Part shown: piece by piece, positions 8,690-17,535 of the stretch
How the letters are laid out: each line of letters begins with the position of its first letter
How positions within the stretch are numbered: the stretch's first letter is position 1
Assembly: GCA_000145985.1 (NCBI GenBank)
Contig: CP002098.1
Location: forward strand, 558,001 to 622,000
Direction: 5' to 3'
Source: Ignisphaera aggregans DSM 17230
Lineage (GTDB): Archaea; Thermoproteota; Thermoprotei_A; Sulfolobales; Ignisphaeraceae
Length of the DNA: 64,000 bases
Made by a program: the position numbers and the translations under genes
The notes under the pieces: model-generated
Databases searched by the model: none
What the model was told of the DNA's origin: nothing
Seen by the model: the letters and a program-made list of their open reading frames with translations, nothing else

Positions 8690-9736
8690 GAATCCTACAA
8701 ATGGAATTGAAAGAGCAAATAGGACAATTAGACCGCCTTCTGCCCGCCCTACAGTTTTTCGAATCCTACAAATGGAATTGAAAGTCACCAATTGCGGTAT
8801 CCAGCACATCCACAGCTATACGCTCTGTCTCGAATCCTACAAATGGAATTGAAAGGGAAGCTTGCCGACGTCACGGAGCGTTCCAATGTACTGCTCAAGA
8901 ATCCTACAAATGGAATTGAAAGCCACAATCTTCACCCTTTCATATCTGCTCCTGCCTCTCTTCAGAATCCTATATATGGAATTGAAAGCAGAGACAAAGC
9001 ATGTTGATGTTACTGAGGAGATTAGGAAGAGGGAATCCTATATATGGAATTGAAAGCATTAACTCTTCTGCCTCTATAGCTTCTTCCTCAACGCCTGTAG
9101 AATCCTATATATGGAATTGAAAGTAACATGTCATTTAGTAGATCCACCAATGAGACCTGACCAGAGAGATATGAATCCTATATATGGAATTGAAAGTGTG
9201 CTATACCAGCACCTATCCTCTTAAGTTCACCCAATGTTATGAATCCTATATATGGAATTGAAAGTAAATGCCAACGCTTCATACATGTTTGACATTGTAG
9301 TTGAGGAATCCTATATATGGAATTGAAAGGTTCAGCAGAATCATGAAGTTCAGCAGAAAGCTGTCTGAGAATCCTATATATGGAATTGAAAGTCTATCCC
9401 CTGATAATATCTAGCACAGACTTTGCCAAGACCTTGAAGAATCCTATATATGGAATTGAAAGTTAGAACTATAGTATCTCACATCTCTCGACATACACCT
9501 TCCTCCTCAGAATCCTATATATGGAATTGAAAGTGCTCAGAACCCTTGACAGCACAGCGTCTTCTAGGCTGGGCAGAATCCTATATATGGAATTGAAAGG
9601 ATATATCTTAGAACTCTATCCTTAGCCCAATCATATATGACATGAATCCTATATATGGAATTGAAAGGTTTAGGCACTCCTCCTCGATTGACCGCATCTC
9701 AATATCTTCATGGAATCCAATATATGGAATTGAAAG
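8690..9736 (+). CRISPR. CRISPR array 2, 16 repeats, leader on the left
   Basis: Sixteen 24-base repeats and 15 spacers of about 39-49 bases. Repeat starts are 8690, 8761, 8832, 8899, 8965, 9033, 9100, 9173, 9241, 9306, 9369, 9439, 9510, 9576, 9644 and 9713. The first four copies, next to the leader, read GAATCCTACAAATGG; the next eleven read GAATCCTATATATGG; the last reads GAATCCAATATATGG, the array 1 type. All end AATTGAAAG. Transcription is rightwards from leader 2. The repeat is close enough to array 1 that one Cas6 should process both. Confidence 0.97.
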
Positions 9737-9796
9737 GAAATAATAAGGCAGGATAGTTAATAAGGGATCTAACTTGATTCTGTCAGGGGGTTCTAA

Positions 9797-10078
9797 ATGA
9801 CTGGGTATATACAGATTTCATCTACTGAGTGGTTAGAGATTATTGGTAAGACAATGTCTCTGGAGTTGTTCAGGCTTGTGTGTCCTATGAAAGAGTTAAA
9901 GATTGATGTCGGTATAAGAGAGTGTATAGAGGATTGGTTAAGGAGTAATCATTATGTGGTGGATAATTATATTTTGATACATGAAGATCCGATAGTTGGG
10001 AATAGAATAAAGGCATTTTTTGTTCTGTTGAACGATAGAAAAGTTTTTGGGTTTACAATTGAGCTTCAAAGCAAATGA
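9797..10078 (+). CDS. Hypothetical protein after CRISPR array 2
   Basis: A 93-residue open frame starts with ATG 60 bases after the last repeat of array 2, preceded by GGGGGTTC. It has no membrane segment and no motif I know. The amino-acid make-up is protein-like (MTGYIQISSTEWLEIIGKT, then an aromatic beta-like end KVFGFTIELQSK). Its stop overlaps the start of a second tiny frame as ATGA, and that one overlaps a third in the same way, so it is either the first of three coupled small genes or the front of one broken gene. Function unknown. Confidence 0.5.
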   Translation: MTGYIQISSTEWLEIIGKTMSLELFRLVCPMKELKIDVGIRECIEDWLRSNHYVVDNYILIHEDPIVGNRIKAFFVLLNDRKVFGFTIELQSK

Positions 10079-10143
10079 GACTTTTTCGGCAAGAGTTTTT
10101 AGTTTTGAAATGTGTTTCACATGAGTACAGTACGACACAATGA
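10075..10143 (+). CDS. Tiny ORF coupled by ATGA overlap
   Basis: This frame encodes 22 residues starting MRLFRQEFLVLK. Its ATG overlaps the stop of the preceding gene (ATGA) and its own stop overlaps the ATG of the next frame in the same way. It has no recognisable domain. It may be a real coupled leader-type peptide or a fragment of a decayed gene; the tandem overlaps are the only support. Confidence 0.25.
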   Translation: MRLFRQEFLVLKCVSHEYSTTQ

Positions 10144-10350
10144 GGAGAGATGTTCTATTGCCTTACAACATAGGGGAGATTCTATCAATTTTGGAAAATC
10201 TGAAGACAGTACTTAGAGGCGGTTCAATGTGGTTCAATTTGTTCAGAATCTGATTAAGGAATATAGAAGATGCTTATTGGTTGGATCCTAGAACAAAGAG
10301 ATGCTTTGAAATTCTTAGAAACATAATAAGCTATTTTGGAATCCTATAAA
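10140..10350 (+). pseudogene. Small gene with an in-frame TGA, ending inside a stray CRISPR repeat
   Basis: From the ATG at 10140 the frame gives 37 residues (MRRDVLLPYNIGEILSILEN at the start) up to a TGA at 10251. The same frame continues sensibly beyond it for another 32 residues (NIEDAYWLDPRTKRCFEILR) to a TAA at 10348-10350, inside the stray repeat. One nonsense mutation in a gene of about 70 codons is the simplest reading. The family is not recognised. Confidence 0.35.
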
Positions 10351-10362
10351 TGGAATTGAAAG
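10339..10362 (+). repeat. Isolated CRISPR repeat
   Basis: A complete single 24-base repeat (GAATCCTATAAATGG then AATTGAAAG) lies about 600 bases beyond the end of array 2 in the same orientation. It has the TATAAATGG variant shared with the mini-array at 7353 and the distal repeat of array 1. No second copy is within a spacer length. It is probably the remnant of an older end of array 2. Confidence 0.9.
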
Positions 10363-10481
10363 ATAGAGATCTTCTAATGCTTGAAGTCTTAATAGGAGCC
10401 CGGTGAATGGATTTGATTGAATGTTCAAAAAGTTTATAAATTTCTTTGGCGTATAGTATATTGGAGATGTTGTAGATAGAG

Positions 10482-11249
10482 TTGGAGGTGTATCTATTGT
10501 CTCTAGAGCTAATATCATCTCTAGCCTCTCTAGCAACTGTAGTTATCTCTATCTCCTCTCTCGCCTATTGGCTTGGCAAGAAGTTTGGTGAGATTGATTC
10601 TAGGTTTAGAGAGGTTGATAGAAGATTTGTTGAAATAGATAAGAGGTTTCAGCAGATTGATGAGAGGTTTAGGGAGATTGATAAGAGGTTTGTTGAGCTT
10701 GAGGAGAGGCTAAATAGGAGAATTGGTGAGGTTGAGGAGAGACTGAATAGAAGGATTGATGAGGTTGAGAAGAAGCTTGGTGGGAGGATTGATGAGATGG
10801 ATGCTAGGTTGGGTAGGGTTGAGAAGGAGCTTTCTGAGCTTAGAACTAGACTAGATGGTATTGACTCTAAGCTTAGGAGGTTGGGTGAGGCTTTTACAAA
10901 CTATCAGGAGTTTCTTATGAGGTATCTCGTCCATGAGGGTGTTTTGAGGCGTGAGGCTGCAGAGGTTATTACCACGGAGGCTAGAGGTGTTATGAGACTA
11001 GCTACAATGAATCCTCTTACTAAGGAGGAGTGGATGAGGATAAAAGAGCTATTGGATAAGAGTGAGAAGGAGGATCTAACGATTGAGGAGGCTTATGAGC
11101 TTCTAAATCTAGCGAGAAAGGTTGTCCATGAATATGGTGAGTATCCAGAGGCATGGAAGCTACATATGTATGCAGCTATGATGGTAGGATTCGCATGGAA
11201 GAAACAGAGGGAGAAGGAAGAGAAGGAGAAGAAAGAGGAGAAGAAATAA
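10482..11249 (+). CDS. Coiled-coil protein with N-terminal membrane segment
   Basis: A 255-residue protein starting with TTG. Residues about 5-28 (SSLASLATVVISISSLAYWL) form a hydrophobic helix. Residues about 30-130 are a long coiled coil of near-repeats, IDKRF and VDRRF at first, then EERLNRRI. The C-terminal part is helical (LTKEEWMRIKELLDKSEKED), and the tail is very Lys/Glu-rich. Proteins of this build (DUF3782-like coiled coils without the nuclease part) are common in Crenarchaeota; their job is unknown. A TATA-like TTTATAAATTTC lies at 10432-10443. The repeated codons in the coiled coil may be prone to slippage. Confidence 0.75.
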   Translation: MEVYLLSLELISSLASLATVVISISSLAYWLGKKFGEIDSRFREVDRRFVEIDKRFQQIDERFREIDKRFVELEERLNRRIGEVEERLNRRIDEVEKKLGGRIDEMDARLGRVEKELSELRTRLDGIDSKLRRLGEAFTNYQEFLMRYLVHEGVLRREAAEVITTEARGVMRLATMNPLTKEEWMRIKELLDKSEKEDLTIEEAYELLNLARKVVHEYGEYPEAWKLHMYAAMMVGFAWKKQREKEEKEKKEEKK

Positions 11250-11487
11250 CATTGATACACCAAAACCCTGCTACCTTCTCTCTATATAGACAGAGCTCTA
11301 TAGTCTCTAACTCTCAATACTTTTGTAATACTAATCTTGGGAAGTGATGTCCCTAGATCTATCGGTCTCTTCAGGCTGGATTAGAAGTAATTTTGAGGCA
11401 GATTAATGAATTTGTAGAGCCTTGGTACACGTTTCACTAAGTACTTCATAGTATAGGTCGTAAGTCCATTGGCATTCAAGGTGTTTA

Positions 11488-12864
11488 TCACAGTGCTGCA
11501 GTTCTCAGGAATTCTCCAAGGGCTTTCGAAGCCTTCTCGAGTTCTTCAGCTCTGAAAATTATAGGTCTTTTGCCCCTTCTCCAAGCGTAGAGCGAAAGCC
11601 TTCCAGGAGCAGTGAGATAGAATCTGTGTACAACATCTGATAGAGAGACGTTCAATTTGTAGTACTCCTCCGATATATATGGCATCCACCTCACTACTGT
11701 TACACCAATCCTTCTGAAGTACTGAAGCTGGTTATATAGATGGCTATAGTACTCATCTATGTCAGCCCTAAATAGATACCAGAAGACATCTACACCATGG
11801 AATACCGCTATATCGGGTTTCAACTCCTCCACTAGGAGTTGTTCCCATGTGAAGACCTCGGGGATGCTGTGTGAAGTTGGATTGATTGAGCGGAACACTA
11901 GATACTTATCAACAATCTCTTCGGCACGACTCCTCTCTATACCTACATCCACAGCAATATCTATGAAGAGCTTGCGGAGATCTTCAGATGAATACCTGTA
12001 GCTAATTACAAGAGCTCTAGCCTTATTGGCGATGACAATGGCTAGAAGCATTAGATGGAGCTCTGGTGGACGAGCATCGAGTGGATAGACAATTAAGTAG
12101 ACCTCACCCCTAAAAATACTCAGAGTTTCCTTGGCCAAGGGGTGCATTATTTCAAATTTACGTTCCTCTAATCTAGTTGCCGGTACTTCCTCGAGTATTT
12201 CAGGAGCTAGGAATCTAATTCCCCCACTCTCGCTAATCGTGAATGGGATTTTGGCTATTTTTAGAGGTGATCCACGTGACTTCTTAACCTCTGCAAATCT
12301 CTCTATAAGTCCTCTGACGATTCTATACTTCATGGTTATGATTGTATCGACTACAAACTCTATGTCCTCCAACCCAATGCCTCTTCCAGTTGGTGGAAGT
12401 TCATAGACTAGGACTAGAAGTCCATTCAGCACCTCTGGAAGTGATGCAAAGAAGTTCTGGAGATAGCCCCGTCTAGCAATACTAGTCTCAGTAGCCATGA
12501 GCAAAGGGTTTACAGAGTCTACAACTACAACCCTAGGTCTGAACTCCGCTATATGTTTATTCAGCTCATCTACAATCATCTCAACATCTGAAGAAACTGG
12601 GAACCTGATATATCTTAAAAACCCTCTCTTCTCAGCTGATGCGAGGTCTATCCCCAGTGCTGAGAGTATTCCGAAGACCTTCTCCTTATCCTCGTGAAAC
12701 GTGGTATAGAGACACCTCTCATTCCTAGCAGTATAGCTATAGCATATAGAAGCCGCTAGAGTAGTTTTGCCAGCCCCAGGATAGCCCTCTATCAGCAACG
12801 ATCCTCTGTACCTCAGCACCCCAGATGCAAACCTCTTAAGGAACTCATCTACGTTTAACAACAT
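11488..12864 (-). CDS. RecA/KaiC-superfamily ATPase (paralogue of the one at 51.4 kb)
   Basis: A single-domain RecA-like ATPase with a long C-terminal extension. The Walker A motif GYPGAGKTT is near residue 30 and Walker B RVVVVDSVN near residue 115. It is clearly a paralogue of the protein at 51406-52791 (shared RYRGxLxxEGYPGAGKTTLAAS, EDKEKVF, KRGFLRY, PDIAVFHG). The start is taken at ATG 12864 (MLLNVDEFLKRF) by alignment with the paralogue; an in-frame start at 12879 also exists. Such archaeal RecA-like proteins are linked to signalling, motility or DNA repair, but this subgroup has no known role. It stands alone, and its G+C looks higher than that of the paralogue, which hints at a different origin. 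Confidence 0.85.
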   Translation of the reverse strand: MLLNVDEFLKRFASGVLRYRGSLLIEGYPGAGKTTLAASICYSYTARNERCLYTTFHEDKEKVFGILSALGIDLASAEKRGFLRYIRFPVSSDVEMIVDELNKHIAEFRPRVVVVDSVNPLLMATETSIARRGYLQNFFASLPEVLNGLLVLVYELPPTGRGIGLEDIEFVVDTIITMKYRIVRGLIERFAEVKKSRGSPLKIAKIPFTISESGGIRFLAPEILEEVPATRLEERKFEIMHPLAKETLSIFRGEVYLIVYPLDARPPELHLMLLAIVIANKARALVISYRYSSEDLRKLFIDIAVDVGIERSRAEEIVDKYLVFRSINPTSHSIPEVFTWEQLLVEELKPDIAVFHGVDVFWYLFRADIDEYYSHLYNQLQYFRRIGVTVVRWMPYISEEYYKLNVSLSDVVHRFYLTAPGRLSLYAWRRGKRPIIFRAEELEKASKALGEFLRTAAL

Positions 12865-13131
12865 GAATCTGCATCCCAATCTCTGAGAGCTACATATAGA
12901 TTATGTACTGTATATAGATATATAAATTCTTCTACTCATTCTAGGCGAGAGACCTCCCAAACCTCTCAACGATGTGTGTATTCTATTATGAATAGAAGGG
13001 AATAGATTTATAGAGCTTATTAAAAGATTGGGTATAGAAATAATCTCTTGACGCTATATAGATAAGTATTGCTATAGATATTTCTGCTTTAGGTGATAGT
13101 TCTATAGCTACTAGATAAATGGGGTGGTTTT

Positions 13132-14328
13132 GTGCCTGAGCTTGTTATAAATATTAGTAATGTTGTTTCACCTCTATGCTATTCTCTTATTAGGCTTGAG
13201 CCATATACTACATGTATATATGGATGTGTTTATTGCTATGCTAGATGGTATAGAAGAGAATCAGATATAGTTAGACCCCGTGTCAATGCTGTTAAAGAGT
13301 TTAGTATCTATGCTAGGAAGATATATAGAAGAGATCTTCTACCCATACCTGCAAGACTATCAACACTTATAGACCCTTTTATCCCCCATGAAGAGCTTTT
13401 CAAGACATCTCTATCTCTTCTAAGGATTGCTCTAGACTATGAATATCCTATTATCATAAACACAAAATCTATTCTCCTCCTAAGAGATCCATGGAGAAGA
13501 GTTATTGAGAGGCTTGCCGATAGAGGTCTTGTCTCGATACAGATATCTGTCTCTACCCTTGACCAGAGAATCTCTAGTTCTCTAGAGCCATATGCATCTA
13601 CACCAAGTGAGAGGCTTTCTATGGCAAGAGAGTTCTCGTCTATAGGTATACCCATAGCTGTTAGGCTATCACCATATATACCGAGGATATCTATCTATCC
13701 ATCTATAGAGGAACTCGCCAATATCTTTAAAGATCATGGGGTTAGACATGTTGTTGTTGAGGTCTTGAGGCTTGAGAGTAGCTCTATAGAAAGTTTCCTT
13801 AGGGGGCTTGGTCTCGATATAGATGTTGAGAGCTATAGCCTTAGAATAGTAGAGGGTTTGACACCCATATCAAGAATATCTCTGGGGTCTAGAATAGATG
13901 AGTATATAGCTCTATCAAAGACCTTGGCTAGATATGGAATAGGTTTTGCAACATGTAAAGAAGGTTTATACAGTATTCATACAGCCTATGACTGCTGTGG
14001 TATGTATCTACTAAAGAGATCTATTGCATATAGAGCTACACTCATGGAGATATATCGTATCGCTAGAGAGTGGAATGGGATACCACTTGAAAAGATAGGG
14101 GATGCTATGGATATACTCCTCAAACAGGGGTATCTAGTGGGTGAGAAACTTAGGTTGTATCCAAAGAGAGTCTCAAAGCCTTTGAAAAACCATGAGAAGA
14201 AGCTTCTAAGGGTTTTAAAGAGCCGTGATATGGTTATACATATAGCTCCATCTCTAGACATAGTAGATGGAAGGATTATTGCTAGAGATATTGACGATAC
14301 TATAAAAACTGTGTCTAGACCTAGATAA
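13132..14328 (+). CDS. Radical SAM protein, SplB-like (COG1533 type)
   Basis: CIYGCVYC near residue 27 supplies the three Cys (C-x3-C-x2-C) that hold the 4Fe-4S cluster and S-adenosylmethionine. The downstream TIM-barrel-like segments (RLSTLIDPFIPHE, SIQISVSTLDQRI, AVRLSPYIPRIS) match the SplB-like family, once linked to spore photoproduct lyase but with varied or unknown roles in archaea. An extra CKEG and a DCCG Cys pair near residue 285 could bind another metal. The C-terminal 100 residues resemble a small winged helix. The GTG start at 13132 gives 398 residues. The kptA gene follows about 40 bases later on the same strand. Confidence 0.8.
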   Translation: MPELVINISNVVSPLCYSLIRLEPYTTCIYGCVYCYARWYRRESDIVRPRVNAVKEFSIYARKIYRRDLLPIPARLSTLIDPFIPHEELFKTSLSLLRIALDYEYPIIINTKSILLLRDPWRRVIERLADRGLVSIQISVSTLDQRISSSLEPYASTPSERLSMAREFSSIGIPIAVRLSPYIPRISIYPSIEELANIFKDHGVRHVVVEVLRLESSSIESFLRGLGLDIDVESYSLRIVEGLTPISRISLGSRIDEYIALSKTLARYGIGFATCKEGLYSIHTAYDCCGMYLLKRSIAYRATLMEIYRIAREWNGIPLEKIGDAMDILLKQGYLVGEKLRLYPKRVSKPLKNHEKKLLRVLKSRDMVIHIAPSLDIVDGRIIARDIDDTIKTVSRPR

Positions 14329-14371
14329 ATTAGATGATGTAGCCATGCCTTAGATGATAATGAGGATGATT

Positions 14372-15064
14372 ATGGCTGTGGCTAACAATACAAAGCCTAT
14401 CTATATATGTAGTATATGTGGTGTCTATACAGAGGAGGAGATTCATTGTGGGAGAAGGACAAGGCTCTTCCTAGATAGCTCTAGGAGAGAGTCTCTAAGT
14501 AAGCTAATGTCTTTTCTCCTAAGACATGATCCAGAGTCTATAGGTCTTAAGATGGATAGTTCTGGATGGGTCTATATAGATGATCTTGTAGATGGTATTA
14601 GGAATAGATGGAGAAATTCGCATCTATATAGATGGGTGGAGAAGGAACATGTTATAGCGATAGCTATGCTAGATCCAAAGGGGAGATTTGAGATTTGTGG
14701 AGATAGGATTAGAGCTAGATATGGACATAGCAAAAATCTTGATATAGAGATAGATTATCCAAGGGATATAGAGACAAAGATTCTGTATCACGGTACAGCA
14801 AGAGAATTTATAGATAGGATATCTATAGAGGGTTTAAAGCCTATGAATAGACACTATGTCCATCTAACAATAGATATGGTAGATGCATGTATAGTTGGAG
14901 AAAGACATAGTGGAAATCCAGTTGTATTGAAGATAGATGCAGATTGTGTTAGAAGCCATGGAATAGATATATACATAGCATCAAAAAGCATTAGATTAGC
15001 AAAACATGTTCCACGAAAATGCATCATAGAAACACTTGAGTGTACCCATATAAAAGAGCTTTAG
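14372..15064 (+). CDS. kptA: RNA 2'-phosphotransferase Tpt1/KptA
   Basis: KptA moves the internal 2'-phosphate of a spliced RNA junction to NAD, giving ADP-ribose cyclic phosphate. A zinc-ribbon-like CSIC...CG lies at the N-terminus, followed by the family core: LSKLMSFLLRHDPESIG, a winged-helix segment with DSSGWVYIDDLV, then ARYGHS, YHGT, YVHL and a RHSG loop, which carry the conserved Arg, His and Tyr residues. The start at 14372 has GAGGATGAT just upstream; an ATG at 14354 in frame is the alternative. It follows the radical SAM gene and precedes a VapBC pair. The classical role in tRNA splicing is plausible in this archaeal setting but not shown. Confidence 0.92.
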   Translation: MAVANNTKPIYICSICGVYTEEEIHCGRRTRLFLDSSRRESLSKLMSFLLRHDPESIGLKMDSSGWVYIDDLVDGIRNRWRNSHLYRWVEKEHVIAIAMLDPKGRFEICGDRIRARYGHSKNLDIEIDYPRDIETKILYHGTAREFIDRISIEGLKPMNRHYVHLTIDMVDACIVGERHSGNPVVLKIDADCVRSHGIDIYIASKSIRLAKHVPRKCIIETLECTHIKEL

Positions 15065-15140
15065 GCTAAGTACCCTAATAGCCCATTCCAAGTGCTAAAC
15101 TTTATTAACTTATCTAGCTACTATATTCTTGGCATATCCT

Positions 15141-15389
15141 ATGAATATTGTTAAAGTCTATAAAAAAGGTATTATAGTCTTACCAAAGAGCATAATGGAG
15201 AGAGTAGGTATAGAGGAGGGAATGCTTCTCGAAGTTACTGTAGAAGACGATAGAATTATTTTAAAGCCTCTTGATCTCTGGCATAGGGTATGGGGATGCA
15301 ATAGGGGTAGAGGCTCTGCTGAAGAAGCAGAGCTGGAGCTTGATCTTGAGGAGGAAGAATTTTGGAGTCGGAGGGAATTAGAGAAATAG
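15141..15389 (+). CDS. vapB: VapB antitoxin, AbrB/SpoVT type
   Basis: An 82-residue protein with an N-terminal swapped-hairpin DNA-binding domain (VKVYKKGIIVLPKSIMERVGI, then GMLLEVTVEDDRIILKPL) and an acidic tail that would cover the toxin. The ATG at 15141 is chosen over a TTG 12 bases earlier because AbrB domains normally start within a few residues of the first strand. It overlaps the toxin frame by 28 bases, the usual arrangement for a toxin-antitoxin pair, and probably represses its own promoter. Confidence 0.85.
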   Translation: MNIVKVYKKGIIVLPKSIMERVGIEEGMLLEVTVEDDRIILKPLDLWHRVWGCNRGRGSAEEAELELDLEEEEFWSRRELEK

Positions 15390-15822
15390 TTATTGACACC
15401 TATACCCTTCTAGCTATAGTATATGATGAGATTAGCAATAGAGCTAGAAATATCTTGGACTCTATATATAGGAGAAGGATTATAGGGGTAATACCTATAA
15501 CCGTAGTATATGAATATATTATTCATTGGTTAAGGGGAAGGATACCTGCTTTCAAAAATATTGATGAAGTTATAGCCTATCTGCAAAACTATTTTAGAGT
15601 AGTAGATCTATCTTCTGATGACTATATAGAGGCAGCAAAATAAAGATTAGAGGGGATGAAATTCTTAGGAAGGCTGAGTATGAAAGTATTAGATATAGGA
15701 GGCTAAGTATTGTTGATTCAACTATAATAGCATTAGCTCGTAAAAGAGGTGTACCTATACTGACAGGTGATAAAGATTTAACATATGTTGCATTGAAAGA
15801 AGGTGTAGAGGTTATCTGGTAG
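15362..15822 (+). pseudogene. vapC: VapC PIN-domain toxin, split by a frameshift
   Basis: The first frame (TTG 15362 to TAA 15643) gives IVIDTYTLLAIVYDE, VVYEYIIHW and ends EAAK. The PIN domain then continues in another frame from 15643 with KIRGDEILRKAEYES, IVDSTIIALARKRGVPILTG and DKDLTYVALKEG, ending with TAG at 15820. Together they hold the four acidic residues of a PIN nuclease. One missing A in the AAAA run near 15637-15640 would join the frames. It is either a dead toxin, a sequencing indel, or slippage at the A run. The paired antitoxin upstream looks intact. Confidence 0.8.
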
Positions 15823-15836
15823 AGATATAGATATAT

Positions 15837-16157
15837 CTATTGCTGATAGCCAAGAATCTCAGCAACTTCTCTTAGAATATCATCCTCAGATCTATTGCTT
15901 TCAACAAGCTGATGCTCTGCATAACTAGGCTTACGCTCATTGACATCCATTTTCCTAGATACCATCTCAACAGCTTTTCTACTTGGATGTGTAGCTATAT
16001 CTATATACGCCCTCACTATAGCAGCTATAGTAGCTTCCTGAAGAACTATCCTCTGATCGCTAAACTCTATAAGTATTCTGATATGTCTATGTCCAGGAGG
16101 TATAAATGCAACAATACGTCTAACATCCTCATTCCTATAAATCTTTAAGCCATCCAT
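15837..16157 (-). CDS. Conserved-looking hypothetical protein
   Basis: A 106-residue protein, convergent with the vapC frame. It has a compact alpha/beta look (VAFIPPGHRHIRILIEFSDQ, then EATIAAIVRAYIDIATHPSR). No Cys, no membrane segment, and no motif that names a family. A charged tail ends REVAEILGYQQ. The region next to the TnpB element suggests nothing specific about its role. Confidence 0.6.
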   Translation of the reverse strand: MDGLKIYRNEDVRRIVAFIPPGHRHIRILIEFSDQRIVLQEATIAAIVRAYIDIATHPSRKAVEMVSRKMDVNERKPSYAEHQLVESNRSEDDILREVAEILGYQQ

Positions 16158-16255
16158 ATAGGATACCTAACAACTGTATCTATACCCAACACATCTTATT
16201 ATCCTAACATATTTCACTAGTTATATAGATGATGATAGCGTCCTATACCGAGGGT

Positions 16256-16400
16256 GTGAGGACATCCACCGGGGGTTCAGGTCTGAACCTCGCTCTTAAT
16301 CACTTTTAGATACTTCTAATTACTTTCTTCATCCCTTCATGTCTTATTCCCCTGCTCTGTCTGGCTTCACTCTTCATTGCAGGGGCTCTTGGGGGTGACC
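16256..16400 (-). ncRNA. Putative omega RNA overlapping the 3' end of tnpB
   Basis: In characterised TnpB elements the omega RNA comes from the 3' end of tnpB and the right end, with the guide taken from flanking DNA. Here the stretch after the tnpB stop carries a GC-rich hairpin (GGTTCAG, two-base loop, CTGAACC) and then CCCCCGGTGGATGTCCTCAC. The guide would be the sequence just left of 16256. The 5' border is a guess. RNA evidence is lacking. Confidence 0.5.
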
Positions 16401-17535
16401 CAGGCACCCCTGCATACCCTTCTAATACTTTTAGCCAGATATTCATAGCACCTATCTTATCTCTATCAGCTCTGAAACCACATCTATGACATATCCCAAG
16501 TCTTCCAATGTATCTAATTTTTGATCTGCATCTTGGGCATTTTGAAGATGTTTTCCTCGGATCCACAAATATTATAGGGACATTGTATTCTATAGCTTTA
16601 CTCATTATTGATTCCTGGAGTTTTCTATATGCAAATAATGTGAGTTTCCAGACAATTTTGCTATTCTTATCATTAAATGATTCTCTGAGTTTCTCTAAAT
16701 CTTCTAATGCTATTGCATAACCACGTTTCTTGGCTTTCAGCACGATCTCCTTTGCGAACTTTCTACACCAATCCACAACAATATTCCTAGACTTTCTGTG
16801 GAGAGCTCTAATTCTATCTAGAATCTTCTCGCTGTATCTCCATCTCTTAGGATATTTTCTCTGGATCTCCTCGGCTCTAGCCCTCTTACCCAGAGCATCT
16901 ATAAATCTAGTCCTATACCTCCTAACCTCAGAACCATCATACGACACAATATGTCTAAAGTTTACGTCTAGAGCTACAACACCCCTAGGAATGTATGGTG
17001 CATATCTTGTCTCAAACACTATACTGATATAGAGCTTACCATTATAGTACTTGATATGCACTTCTTTCCATTTCAATCCTTTGAATCTCTCAATATATTC
17101 ATCCCTATGACTAATTCTAAGAATATACCATCTATCTCTAAGAATAATTCTAACAATCCTATTACTCAAATCCACCTTAGCATCCTGGTGATCTAGTCTT
17201 GCTGAAAGCCTTCTAATAACAGGTTTAGACCCTCCATTACTCTTAGCTGATTCGACCAAGGCTATAGCTGTGCTATATATATTCCTAGCTACATGTGCTC
17301 TAAAACCATAGCCTCTAAGCATATTGTAGAACATTTGATGTATTTGAGACTTCTCTGGAACTACATCAAGATCCCATAACACATCTATAACCCTCTGAAG
17401 AACATATCTATATATCACTAAATCCCATAGCAAATCCTCTAGATCTCCCTCAACAACTTCCGCTTCAGCTTTTAGAGTCCTATGGTATGCTCCCTCAGGC
17501 ATCCACCGAATACTACGGTGGATAGACACCTTCAT
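16306..17535 (-). CDS. tnpB: TnpB RNA-guided nuclease of an IS200/IS605 element
   Basis: A 409-residue OrfB-type protein. The RuvC-like active site shows an Asp in GVVALDVNFRH (near residue 188), a Glu in ALEDLEKL (near 275) and an Asp in ADRDKIGAMNI (near 358). Between the last two is the zinc finger CPRCRS...CHRCGF. The tail GVPGSPPRAPAM followed by EARQSRG is typical of archaeal copies. TnpB proteins use a guide RNA made from the right end of the element to cut DNA, which helps keep the element in place. All catalytic residues are present, so it may be active. The hairpin in its first codons may be part of the left end. Confidence 0.93.
   Translation of the reverse strand: MKVSIHRSIRWMPEGAYHRTLKAEAEVVEGDLEDLLWDLVIYRYVLQRVIDVLWDLDVVPEKSQIHQMFYNMLRGYGFRAHVARNIYSTAIALVESAKSNGGSKPVIRRLSARLDHQDAKVDLSNRIVRIILRDRWYILRISHRDEYIERFKGLKWKEVHIKYYNGKLYISIVFETRYAPYIPRGVVALDVNFRHIVSYDGSEVRRYRTRFIDALGKRARAEEIQRKYPKRWRYSEKILDRIRALHRKSRNIVVDWCRKFAKEIVLKAKKRGYAIALEDLEKLRESFNDKNSKIVWKLTLFAYRKLQESIMSKAIEYNVPIIFVDPRKTSSKCPRCRSKIRYIGRLGICHRCGFRADRDKIGAMNIWLKVLEGYAGVPGSPPRAPAMKSEARQSRGIRHEGMKKVIRSI
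17501..17523. repeat. Perfect 8-bp hairpin at the left end of the TnpB element
   Basis: ATCCACCG and CGGTGGAT are separated by seven bases, inside codons 5-12 of tnpB. Subterminal hairpins of this type are bound by TnpA in complete IS200/IS605 elements. Confidence 0.75.

Noticed and set aside
12131-12697. Ser-rich plus-strand frames opposite the KaiC-like ATPase
   Set aside because: Antisense shadows of a gene with clear Walker motifs on the other strand.
16274-16289. GGTTCAG/CTGAACC as a tRNA T-arm
   Set aside because: It is a perfect hairpin with a two-base loop next to tnpB and fits the right-end structure; no other tRNA arms are present.
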